Origin: Ciona intestinalis
Taxonomy: Eukaryota > Chordata > Ascidiacea > Phlebobranchia > Cionidae
Reading direction: 5' to 3'
Length of the DNA stretch: 64,000 nucleotides
Assembly: GCF_000224145.3 (NCBI RefSeq)
Contig: NC_020167.2
Location: 924,927 to 988,926, forward strand
Numbering within the stretch: position 1 is the stretch's first letter; every line of letters begins with the position of its first letter. Shown one piece after another: positions 50,568 to 62,100 of the stretch. The notes beneath the pieces are model-generated. The model made no database searches and was not told where the DNA came from. It worked only from the letters and a program-made list of their open reading frames with translations. The translations under genes were made by a program, and so were the position numbers.

Positions 50568-52496
50568 TTTACCTGTATAAACACTTTAAGTTTAGTTTTT
50601 GAGAAATTTAAGGCAACTGCTTCTAAAAAGAAATGAGCGAGCTTGGTTTCAGCAAGTTAATGACTTAAGGATTTCAAGGGCGCAATGTCAAATACCTAAC
50701 ACTTCATACAGCAGCTGTTGACACTCCAGCGACTTACCAAACCAACAGTGCCAGTCAAAACCTAGTACTGTACATAGAGAAATACGGTAATTGAGCACGT
50801 AATATTTTTTCGTCGAACAGTTGTTCTTGTTGTTTTTTTGAGCCATTTTTTCGTACTATTCCAAATTTTACCTTGAGCAATTATTCTTTATTCTCTTGAT
50901 TAAAATTAATTCATGATACATATCAGATTTTAAAACCGCGCTTAAATAGCGATTAATTAACCATTTTTTGTGGTAAGTTCTTCAAGACGGAAATAATCGC
51001 TCTCTCCCATCGCCAGGCCATAGTGTGAATCCGCTTTTAAGAATTAGGGACTTCCGCAATTTTGTTAACTAGTACTGCAATGTTTTTGTTTTCGTTTTGT
51101 TTTTAAGCCTAGCCCTACATTGTCAAGCCCTAGGCCTACATTTTACATTGCTGGTTCTGTTCTTTAACGCTTGAAAAAAAAGTTAGAAGAACAGTAGTAT
51201 TTCGTCTTTACAACAAATGTTGTCAATAAATCCAAAGTTCGTAACGTATCCAAACGTTCTAAAGACGTGTGGGTTTGTAACACTCAATGCGAATAACAAG
51301 GGTGGACCTGTCGTTCTCTGCTGTCTGAATAACTTAAAAGCTCACGAGCTAGCACCGAAGTATAGTTAATACACGACACGGCGCAACAACGGCTATATTC
51401 GTCGGCGCATGCTATCTTGTTACTTGGGCGTTCTATATCGGAACGCAAACCCGACCGAATAATAACTGCGTCCGAATGCTATATATTCGTTAGTTTAGAA
51501 TAGATTTTAAAATAAGGGAAAACGTCACAACTTATAGCAGGAATAAAAGACACGATAAATTAGGGTCGTGTGTCTGGAGTCGTAGCGGGACATGTTTGGT
51601 ACATACAACAAAATTTACGTACATAAAACAATTTCTTATTCCACTTTTACACTATTTGACACACTTTTCTATAGTTATAACAAAGAAATATACATTTGAT
51701 AAATTCTCCCGACCTTAAAGGTTTTTTTTAAATTCTAAACAGTTTTAAAATTGGACTTATTAATACTTAACAGATGCTATATCTTCGACCACACAGCCAC
51801 TGTACGGACAATTGTTTAAGTTTACTGAAAAATTGTTGTTAATTTTATTTTTGTTTGCTTTGTTTACTCAGTTTGGCTGCAGTAATAGAAGTATTTTGAC
51901 CAAGGTAGCAGTAATACAAGTGTTTTGATTTACACATTTGATTCGGTTCGTTATCCGTATATATATGTGAGAGAATTTACGTTCAACATATTGCCCTGGG
52001 CGGTTGGAAACTGGTTTGTGTGCTTTTAGTTGACACAAACTCTGTGGCGATAATAAGTGATCGGACCTCTAGATATAACAATTTGTTGAGAGAGGGTTCT
52101 AATTTAAACCTGAAATATATTTAAGTTTAGAATTATCCAGTGTCAAGTGTATCAAACACGTTTATGGGATTATAAAGTTATATGACAAAGTTACGAATGT
52201 TAATATTTTTGCTGTATTAAATGTTAATTATTTTGACACTCTGAAAACATTACGTGTAGGCTACATTTATTTTGTCATTAAGTAAGACATTTATTGGTAG
52301 AAGGAGCGGTTTTTAAACTTTTAAGGATATTTTAGTTTGTTTTCATTAATATTACTCAATTTGTAGCAAAAAATTATACTTTAATATTAATTGGTACCAC
52401 TTTTCTGTTATTAACAAAGTTCTTATGCATTTGTAGGATACAAGATTCATCGATTGATGTTTGAACGATAATATCAATTTATTATACAATCATATA
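50568..52496. other. Intergenic stretch between divergent TMEM38 and ZP genes
   Basis: Promoters of both flanking genes should lie between about 50.6 and 53.07 kb. I see no coding exon and no clear repeat before 52,497. CpG is more frequent around 51,230-51,480 than in the surroundings. Confidence 0.5.
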
Positions 52497-53035
52497 CTGT
52501 GGGTAACATGTTAAAAACCATAGCAGTAGGGCAGGACAAAAAATGTTAAAATTAGATTTTCAAACCGTTTAATATTATTTTGTTAAGTTTACGTGTATTT
52601 CTAATAATAAATTCACTTATTAATCAAAATTAACAAGAAATTGAAACTTTTCCGTCTTATCCTCTGTGTTTTCGAATTTGTAAAATTTCACCTGTATGCC
52701 AATCGCGAAATATAGTGGGGTGGGGAAAGATGGGACACTTTTTCATTCTATTTTATCGTCCCATTTGGAAGTAAACAAAAAGCATTCAAAGAATTATATA
52801 ACTGTATCCTCACAACTCCCATTGGTCGTTGTTAATTGTTTAAAACACGATCAGGATATTTGGATATTCTGTGCTAAAGGTGTCCCGTCTCCCCCCACTT
52901 TACTATAACTCCTCGTGTGTTTTATAATATTTTGTTTGAATTGTTGTCAATTAATTAAGGTATGATAGTAATTAATTCGTAGTAGTATTTTGGAAATACC
53001 GTCCTTAAGTGTCCCGTATTTCCCCATTGTACTAT
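52497..53035. mobile_element. Larger MITE-like element interrupted by a TAGTAGGG MITE
   Basis: The outer element matches 29,449-29,805 in reverse. It is split by the insertion at 52,711-52,907. The right end GTCCCGTATTTCCCCATTGTACTAT pairs loosely with ATAGCAGTAGGGCAGGAC at the left. Confidence 0.65.
52711..52907. mobile_element. MITE nested in the element at 52,497-53,035
   Basis: It runs TATAGTGGGGTGGGGAAAGATGGGAC to GTCCCGTCTCCCCCCACTTTACTATA and interrupts sequence that is continuous in the relative at about 29,605-29,625, which supports TA target use. Confidence 0.8.
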
Positions 53036-53075
53036 ATGTTGTATTAATGAAGTTTGATCTTCTTAGGTTTAGGAA

Positions 53076-56000
53076 ATGAAATTTTGGTTATATACCTGGG
53101 TGCTTTGCCTGTCTGTTATTTCAGGTAATTTACACAATATGTTTGCTACGTCTAGTGCTTTTCCATTCGTTTATGTAACGAAAAAATATTACACCATTGT
53201 GTTACAAGAGCAGTATACGATCCTAAATCACATTGAAACCGACAAAATTTTGTAGTTTGTCAGATAAAACCATAAAAATCAGACCTGTAGTAACACGGGC
53301 AGAAAATATTGAATACACCCAGGATGCAGAACAATCGGCTCGGATCAATTAAAAAAATCAAAACATAAAAAAGTCAATATTTTATAGTTATTTGTTATAT
53401 TGCATATCCGATGGAACTTAGGTTAGAAATTAAAAACAATAAAGTTCAGTAACTTTTTTTTCTGATCGAAAATGTTATGCATTATCTTTACTCGAGCTGT
53501 TTATTTTACTGTGATTTTATAGAAACTGTCGCTTTTTGTTATTTTTTTGTTATGTTTTTAAAACATATTAGCTGTTCATCTCTATCCATATACATTTCTC
53601 AATCAAGGTATAAAGCACAAAATCATGGCATTATCCAAAAACCGTTTATAAAATATGGAATAGGCCTAACATGTGCTTATGGGTGCCATCTTTCTCATCC
53701 TACTATCCATAACCTGTTTTTTAAATATGGAACGCTGACATGAGCTAATAATGGGTGCCATCTTTCCCACCCAAGTGTATTGCAAATACAATTTGAATAA
53801 CATACTATAATATATATATAGGTATGAATAAAACTAATTTGACAATGTTTTTCTTTTAAGTAAAATCGGACTATCGCGGAGTTACTTTATCATGCAATCC
53901 AGAAAGTATTCGAATTTCTTTTAGTGACGAGTAAGTATTACAGATTGTATGATTAATAATAATTGACATTTTTTAACTTTAAATAAGAAAATGTTTTAAA
54001 ACGCATGGTTCTCCGTTTTGTAGTATTTTAGCATTAATTTTGTTAATATGTTTTCTAGGTTTTTGATTCGTAACAATATCGACATAACTTCAGCATCACA
54101 ATTGCACTTTGATAATCACCAACAAAGAGATTGTGCTTCTGAACGACTCGGACAAGAATACACCTTAACATTGTATCCACCATACAACACATGTGGTTCA
54201 ACAGTACAGGTAAATCCAACAAATTGAACTGATGAAGCAATTACTAAATGACATATCTGTAACGTTGAAACGTTTTTGATCAGCACGACACCGGCGATTA
54301 TGTATATTCAAATTCAGTCGTATTTACCACTTCGTCATCAAAGACTTTAGTTATGAACTTGCAATGTCAATATGAGGATAGATACGTCGTAAGTTCAAAC
54401 GTCGCTTTGACTCCATATGTAAGGTAAGTGGTATTTAAACGAATGGATGTGATTTATTTACTACACGCTCGCGTATAGCAACGGCAGCAGTCATTAAATA
54501 TACCAGCATGGGTGCTCTGTGTCCACTTACACTTACCAACAAAATCAATATTGACGTTGTTACTACATGTTTAACTTGTGGATGGTTAATTATTTTGGTT
54601 AATTACGATCTGGGTAAAATCGACGAGCCTTGAAGACGTAACCTATGGGTTATTAGAGACAGGCGCGCTATCTGCGCTGTGCCTCGCGACGTGGCTAATT
54701 ATAACATGTGAAATACGTTTACAATTGAAACAGTTTGTACGACGGAGTATAAATTATTTAGTATTGAGTGTGAAAAGGGTAAGAATTAGACCAACATTAT
54801 AGATTTTGTGGGGTAGTAAGATGCTGGTTTAGCTGGTTAGCGTATTCCATTAGCTGGTTAGCATATTCCATGATGTTTTGTGGTCGCTTTTTTAAAAACC
54901 CTTTAGCATTAGTATACGCTTTTAGAATACTATACATATATATTCGTTGTTGTTCACTATTAAATAGGACGATAGACATAAAAATCTGGATATCTCACCC
55001 CAACCTACTGTATTTTAAAAGTGTAACAGTTTATTTGTTACACTTTCGCATTTAGAAACCGTGCGAGTTAATTAGGCTACATAAATCTCCCCCTCTAATT
55101 AAAACCTCTTGTTCAGGACCTTAAACTTCATTACTGGACAAGGCAACCTAAGTATGCAAATCAATCTTTATCAAAGAAAAGATTATCACCCGAAAAGCAA
55201 ACTTGGACAAAGGCCGTCTGTTTTAGTTGGTTAGTTAGTAACTCTTTTAAACCTACAATTGGGCAGGCCCAACAAGGTCGTATAACGCATTTACATTAAA
55301 AGAATACTTTTGGCAGGTGTACCAGTCTATGTTTCAGTCGATATGGATGATGTATTTGGAGATGACAGTATCGTGACATCGTTAAGCAGTTGCTATGCCA
55401 CAACCGCCAGCGAATTTGAAATCATGGAAAATTATCATTACTTGATTACTGGAAAGTAATAACAGCACGGTTCATTATACACACACGCCGCCATAACTCC
55501 TTTAAATACGGTCAAATCAAATTGAGTTTTTAGACATAATTACATTTCTATAGATTTTGGTATTTAGATATAAACTTGTTAACCAGGGTTAAGAAGTTCT
55601 AACACTTATGTTGTATCGTTCAGATGCGCCAGCCCCACGGACCAGACCGTGAAAATTCTTAGCAACGGAATGTCAAGAAAATCTCGTTTTTCATTTGAAA
55701 TGTTCCGCTGGAGAAACAGCGTAGAGTAAGTTAACCTAATAAAAAGCTCATGCAACTTGATAATGGTTGAGACTCGACTACAAAAAAGTATTTGTTTTTT
55801 CATTTATTTGCATGCCTTACAGGTATATTTATCTGCATTGTGAAGTCAAAGTGTGCAATAGAACTTCGGATGTGTGCTCTGGTAGTGGCGTAAGTATTTA
55901 AGTATTGCAAAGTGGATTGAGTGATTTATGTTATGGTCAAGGGTGTAGCGTTTATAATCGTTTGCTTAATAGTTATTAAATATCTGAATAGTTCCCGTTT

Positions 56001-57509
56001 AGCTTTTGGTATACCTTTTCACGTACTATTTTTTAAATGAGCGAGACTACAAAGTCGAGATGTTTCTTATATTTTATAGTATGGTAATAATAACCTTTTA
56101 ATACCGGCAACATTTTAAAGAAATATATTAAAACATATTATACGATTTGAAAGTCAAGTTCAACGCATCTGTCTTGTCTTACCCTATAGTTTGACAGTTA
56201 TACCGGTGTTACTGAAGAATCGGCGTGTGTCCTTGGGCACGACACACATAACAGCAATTTTTGGAACCCAGTGGTCACTAATGGTTTGGCCAAATTATAA
56301 CATAGCCATACATAAAAAAAATTAACAAAAATCCCTCCAAATCAAAAACACACGCAGGGTAAGGCGGGACAGTTTAAAATCGTTGTTATTTTTAATTATT
56401 AAATTAATTTGTTATTAAAAACAAACAAAAATACTATTAAATAAAATTTAATGCTTTGAAACCATGTTTAAACCTTGTATTTCTTGCCCTACTACTTTAG
56501 TTTTTAACATGTTACCTACAGAAAATTGACAATAAATATTAGAGAAGTTTACATTTTTGCCACAAGTTGGATATTGCTGCACTTTTTTGTAGTAGTTACT
56601 TCTAACAAATTATAAGTGAAAATGACTGAATTTCGAATGTGTTTATCATATTATATCTAAGTATTATATCAGTATAATATTATGTTTGACTTATCCCTAA
56701 GGTATAAACTATTGAAATATTGTATTAAAACAAACAATGCAAAGCTTTGGCAACAAAATCCTACAAAACTACAATACGGGGTAAAACGGGACGAACAATG
56801 AAATATTTTTATATTAATAGTATTCTGCAACTTGTAGTTAACCTTCCAAATATAACCGGATTGGCTAGTTTCTTGCAAAAAAGCTGCACATATTAAAACC
56901 ATAGGCATAACACGGCTGTATATATTAACAATGGTATTTTAACATTTAGTCGTTGTGCAATGGTGTGGCGGGTTGGAACGACCGAAGAAAACGTGACGTC
57001 GACTCCAATGAAAGAGATTCGGTTGGTAATACTGGATATACTTCGTTGGGGCCAATTCTTATGGGGCAACTAAGCACATCCGGAAAAGCTAAACTCGAAA
57101 CTACCTTGAAAGAAATCCCACAAAATAACAGTACGTACAAATGTTTGCATTAAGTACATGGCGATTTTTCCACGACGACATTTAACTTTAATGCAGTACG
57201 TACAAATATCGGCTTTAAATGTCCACGACGACATTAAAACTTTAAATACGTACGTACAAATATCTGCTTTAAATACATAATATTTTGCACGACGTCTTTG
57301 TATATACACAGACTTAATTTACAGAATACATCACTGCTTACATCTTCGGCTCCTTGGCCGTCGCGTTGGCAATCATTGGTATCGCATTGGTTGTTGCATT
57401 TGTAACAAAGCATCGAATTGCAAAGAACAACAAAGCCTTAAGTAAAGTATCCACACCGACATCTAGCAGATCAAATTACAGTGAAAAGCATCTGCCGGGT
57501 TTAATATGA
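53076..57509 (+). CDS. Zona pellucida (ZP) domain single-pass membrane protein
   Basis: ZP proteins polymerise outside the cell into filaments or coats such as egg envelopes. Exons: 53,076-53,124, 53,861-53,930, 54,059-54,209, 54,284-54,423, 55,117-55,229, 55,317-55,455, 55,624-55,725, 55,823-55,889, 56,950-57,130, 57,325-57,509; all phases agree, giving 398 aa. Residues 1-16 are a signal peptide (MKFWLYTWVLCLSVIS). The ZP-N half has four cysteines (TLSCNPESIRISF, QRDC, NTCGST, LQCQYED) and the YVYSNSVVF strand. The ZP-C half has SSCYAT, KCASP, IYLHCEVKVC, DVCSG and SLCNG. A furin-type site RRKR lies at about 289-292, straight after the ZP module, followed by a TM helix at about 340-362 and a basic 35-residue tail. 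There is almost nothing besides the ZP module, so it is a minimal family member. AATAAA at 57,769 is a likely poly(A) signal. Specific tissue role unknown. Confidence 0.9.
54470..54700 (-). mobile_element. Worn SINE in a ZP-gene intron
   Basis: GAGACAGGCGCGCTATCTGCGCTGTGCC resembles the head of the family; the body is poorly kept. Confidence 0.4.
56205..56340. mobile_element. SINE fragment in a ZP-gene intron
   Basis: It has GTGTCCTTGGGCACGACACACATAACAGC and CCCAGTGGTCACTAATGG. Confidence 0.5.
56355..56905 (+). repeat. Diverged relative of the ~880-base repeat
   Basis: It shares GTTTTTAACATGTTACCTA, TTCTGCAACTTGTAGTTAAC and the GGGGTAAAACGGGAC edge with the copies at 29.9 and 41.0 kb. It lies in the intron between ZP exons 8 and 9. 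Confidence 0.55.
57131..57315 (+). repeat. Three-unit tandem repeat in ZP intron 9
   Basis: Units of about 55-65 bases each start (C)GTACGTACAAAT and contain CACGACG(A)C and TTTAAAT. The first unit begins at the splice donor itself (GTACGT), so extra donor-like sites are repeated downstream. Confidence 0.7.
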
Positions 57510-57820
57510 AGCACCGCTAAACTTCCTGTTTAGATACTGTTGTTTAAAGTGAACTGGATGGGTCAAAATAATTATTGTGTAAATAATTTTAATGGTATTC
57601 AGTATTACAGCATAATACAGGTTGAATATACTAAGTATATAAATTTGATTATAAAAGATCTGTTTTACTTAAAGTAGATATCACTGCCGTGATTTCATGT
57701 TCGTATTCTTAAGAACACCGAGTGTAAAAACTACTTTATACAATCCAAAATGTTAATGCAGTAATACAAATAAAGTTAGACATGTGAAACTAATGTTTTT
57801 ACCATTGGTTTGTGTTAACA

Positions 57821-58015
57821 TAGAGTACTCTGGGGGAATGGGACACCTTTAGCACATATTATTCAAATATCTTGATCTTGTTTTAAACAATTAACAACGG
57901 TCCATGGGGGTCGTGGAGATACGATTTTATAATTATTTGAACGTTATTTGTTTACTACCAAATAGGACAAGAAAATAGAATAAAAAGGTGTCCCATCTTT
58001 CCCCACCCTACTATA
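57821..58015. mobile_element. MITE downstream of the ZP gene
   Basis: Ends: AGTACTCTGGGGGAATGGGACACC and GTGTCCCATCTTTCCCCACCCTACTATA. The interior is a well-preserved family core. Confidence 0.75.
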
Positions 58016-59140
58016 TAGATAAAGAGCGCCAGGCTACGTACACAAACAAGAGAGTCCAGCTCTAGTTAGAGGCCACATGTTTGGCGTACATTAATGTGAA
58101 GCAAACTACTGAATCAAAACTCCCACGTCATCCGCCGAAAGCAAACACTATATACGCTTTTTTTTACGTCTAGTACTTTTGCACTTTCGCAACGCTTCGT
58201 TGGGTAATTTAAGCGGTAATTGGAATCTTATTAAACGCAAAAATTAAAAGAATCATATGCAATCGAAAATAATGCAACGATTGCGATAATAATATTAAGA
58301 ATTTGTTACAGTTTTTTATTTAAAAAGCGCTTTCGTTTTTAACTGTAAAATATAAATATGGATGAAGAGTGTATATAGCTTTTGTATTTTAGAAACCAGA
58401 AACGGTCAAAAGTGAGTCAGTGAGTGACATATTTTCTTGCGGAAGAAGTGCAATGCCGTTTTTTCAGCGATTGGATATGCGGTTTGACACGCATTTTTTC
58501 ACAAGCCGTTTTGATTTTAAACCTTTACATTTGGGAATCTCTATCCATATTCCATATACCCCCTTTTTTGTCGATATACCCCTTTTGGTTCTTGCCTAAA
58601 AACACAAACGCCAACACTGGTGGTGACAGCAGCAAACGAATTTTTGTTAAATATTTATTTGCTACGAAAAATATAAGTTTAATTTTTACACTAAAATAAT
58701 TGCAATGTTATTAATATATAAATTACAGGGACTAAAAAACTAATTGCAAAAACAGTGTTATATGAAACTAAATAGCACCGAATCAATTTAATTTAAAAGA
58801 AATAAAATATTGAAATAACTTTTAAAAAACATTGCCAAATATGTCTGTTGGCAAATACAAATGTATGTGGATGGGCAAAATAACATGTGTTGTTTCATTG
58901 CTGTGATCATACACAATGTTTATTAATTGAGCCAATCAAATAAAGTCAACTTTTATTCGTGGGGTTGGAGTTAGTGCTTGAGAGTTATAAATTATTGTGC
59001 AAAGGTTTTCAGAGATAAACTAATGACTTAGAATGTTTGAGAAACCATTAAAAGCTTGAACAGTTTCAATAAAACATCTGAAAAGTGAAGGAAAAAAACA
59101 TAACGAAAAAAAATGAGTAATTTTTAAATACATTGAAACA
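58016..59140. other. Interval between convergent ZP and calcyphosine-2 genes
   Basis: Short frames such as 58,424-58,699 show no domain. I see no gene; the sequence should include the 3'UTR of the minus-strand gene. Confidence 0.5.
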
Positions 59141-62100
59141 TCATACTCCCCAGCAATTTCGCATCATGTTGATAAAATCACCATCATTTGCAACAGTTAA
59201 ACTAACACCTTCATAATACTCATCAAACTCAACGTAAGATATTTGTCCATTGTTCTTAGAACTTAACTCATTAAATGATGTCATGAAGTTCTCTTTCATC
59301 TCTGTCTCGGAAAATTTATCTGTGAAAAAAACACACTATTTAATGCTGGTTTATTTAAAAAAGAACAAATTGTTTGCTAAAATATAAATTTAAAAATAAA
59401 TCCCTATTCCCGCATTCTTAACCAACCCTTTGACTGCGAGTTTCATTTTCAATTTTTAAACTATTAACCAGGCCCAACCTAATTGATTTTGCAAACAAAG
59501 CATAGTAGCTAGACCAAAACTTTCTTTAGGAAGTTTGTGTAGTATCAAATTGTCTTCAAATTGATAATGTAGTAGAACCAGGGAACATATATAGTTACGC
59601 CAGTTCTAGTGTTAGTAATTGACCAACCCAATAGTCTTTTGGAAGGTATTTATGTTAATGTGCGATGTGTCTATGGCTGCAAAACCAATTTTAAAAATTC
59701 TGTGAATCTAACCCTAATCTGGTGCTCATAAAGTAGAAAAATTCTTTACACGGTCATTAAAAGGTGATCGAAAATTCAAATTAGACAAAAATCACATTTT
59801 GTATCTATATTTTATCCCTCACAGTCAAACTTTATATCCCCTGCTTGCCAACTTAGACTCTCAGTTTACATCTTTATTTATTACTTTTATTGACGTAAAG
59901 GTACATGATTGTTGGCTTCTTTATTTTATTATTCTGAATTATTTTATGTTTTTTTTTTATGCAGACTGGTGATGCCATATAAGGGATATATAGCAGAAGT
60001 GACAGAATGCATGTTTCACATTGGACTTAATTTTAGTCCGTTACAAATTTGGTAGCACCTGTTTACGGTCCCTTTAATCAGTGCATGTCCGCTATGTCCA
60101 CTATGTCAGCCAAGTCCGCTATGTCCGCAATATTCACTACATAGTGGACATGCACTAATTAAAGGGACCACTTGTTTGTGGCAGCAAAGCTGTTAGAAAA
60201 ATATCATATTGGAACAAAATTAAATGAAAACACTTTCTTACCAGCAACGACAAGTGGATGATTCTTCACACAATAGAGTTTCTGCATATCAAGTAACTTC
60301 ACGTACCCAGTTTTATGAGGATCAATCTTTTTAAATACCTTCCTAACAATTGAGTTTCGTGTTTCATTCATTTCACCTAGAAAAAAAGGATTTTGATGTA
60401 TTAGCTGAGAAGGCTGAGCTCTGGACAATAATGCTCATAGCTTATAACTTTACAAAGTAAGTCTCAATAATTAAATAGCAAAATTAATTATGGAAACTGC
60501 AACATAGAAAATTAACATCCGAAAGAATAACTGCTTTAAAAATTGACAAAAGCACATGTTCGCACAACGAGAACAACTGTTAAACAAAACAAGTATCAGT
60601 AGGGCCACATAGATGGCCAACAAACCTATGTGTTACATGGAACGTAAATTATATTTACCAATAAAGGATCTCATAAATTCTCCATAATCAATCGCTCCAT
60701 CATTATTCTCATCGACCACTCTCCATACTGCTTGAAAATCCTAAAACAAAAAAGTACTGAATTTAGGCCTGGCTATTAGGTTGGATAAGGGTGTGCTCAT
60801 AACTATAAGATACAGGTTTCAAGGGCTAATATTCTTACCATTCTGTGTTCATGTGTTTCTTACGCAAGGCGTATGATTGTAATTTTTATATATTACATTT
60901 ATACCAAATGGCCACTGATATGTTTTCCAAGGCATTATAAACAATAGTATTAACTATTAATAATAACTTTATTTGTCACTTCGATTACAATAGCCAAGAT
61001 TTAAAAATATTTTTAAACTAAAAGACAGAATACAGCGACAAAACAGTGGTCGTTAAAAACAAGTTACAGTTAAAAATATATTTACATTTAGTTTAAATAA
61101 GATAAGCCTGGTCGCTACACCTAAATAAAGGACTTTTAAAAGTCGTATCACACCTGAGGTGGAAGTGTCAGGTTAAACTTCTCCATCGCACGTTGTAGTT
61201 CCTGTTTATCCAACCTACCATCCCCAGATCGATCAAGTTGTCGGAATAACTTGCCCAGCCCAACCACGATACTAACACTACGATCTCCAATCTTTTGACG
61301 TATTAATGCTGCATGTTTATACTTCATGTTAAAGTCAATATTGAGGAACAATTACCGGTTAAACCATTCTAATGCATATTTGCTGGTTGGTTGTATAATT
61401 AAAAATACTTTTAAAAAAAATATACTTTTTGAACAAATTGTTAAATTTAAATATACGTCTACTACTTTTGGGATCACTTACATTGAACTTTTAGTGTAAT
61501 TTTCCTATCATTTCGTTCCAGTGCTGTGTCTGAACCATCGCCACGGTCTGATGACTCCAAATCCCAATTAGAATTTGTTTGCGATGAAGTGACTTCACAA
61601 ATTCTTATAACAAGTGTTGGGCTAAAAACAAGTTATTTATACACATTTATATAAAAGTAAATTGTCAGTTTATACCTATCACTACAACTAATTGCCTTAT
61701 TTTGTGCCCACAATGGTATCACCGATGAGCCTTAAACCCGTTAACCTCTAGGTTAGAGACAGCCACACTAACTGTTGTGCCATGCGCCAAAAGTACGGGT
61801 TAGGTGATACGGTAAGGCACCCAAGAAGATCTGAGATTTAGGCCTAACAACTCAAACATTTGAATTATTTTATTATCAATATTGTCACAAATATTTATGG
61901 CAGTCAGTCGTAATTAAAAAAAAAAAATGAATTAATTTCCCAGTGTGTAATATTCATTTAAAGGTAATTGTGTGGAAAATTTAACTGAACATTAGTTTGG
62001 ATCTGAATAAAATAAAAGTTAAATTTTCCTGAAAAGTTTGTGAATATGAAGGGTGTGCCTATTATTACTTATGATCATCATTTTAGGTGAACTTGAGGCT

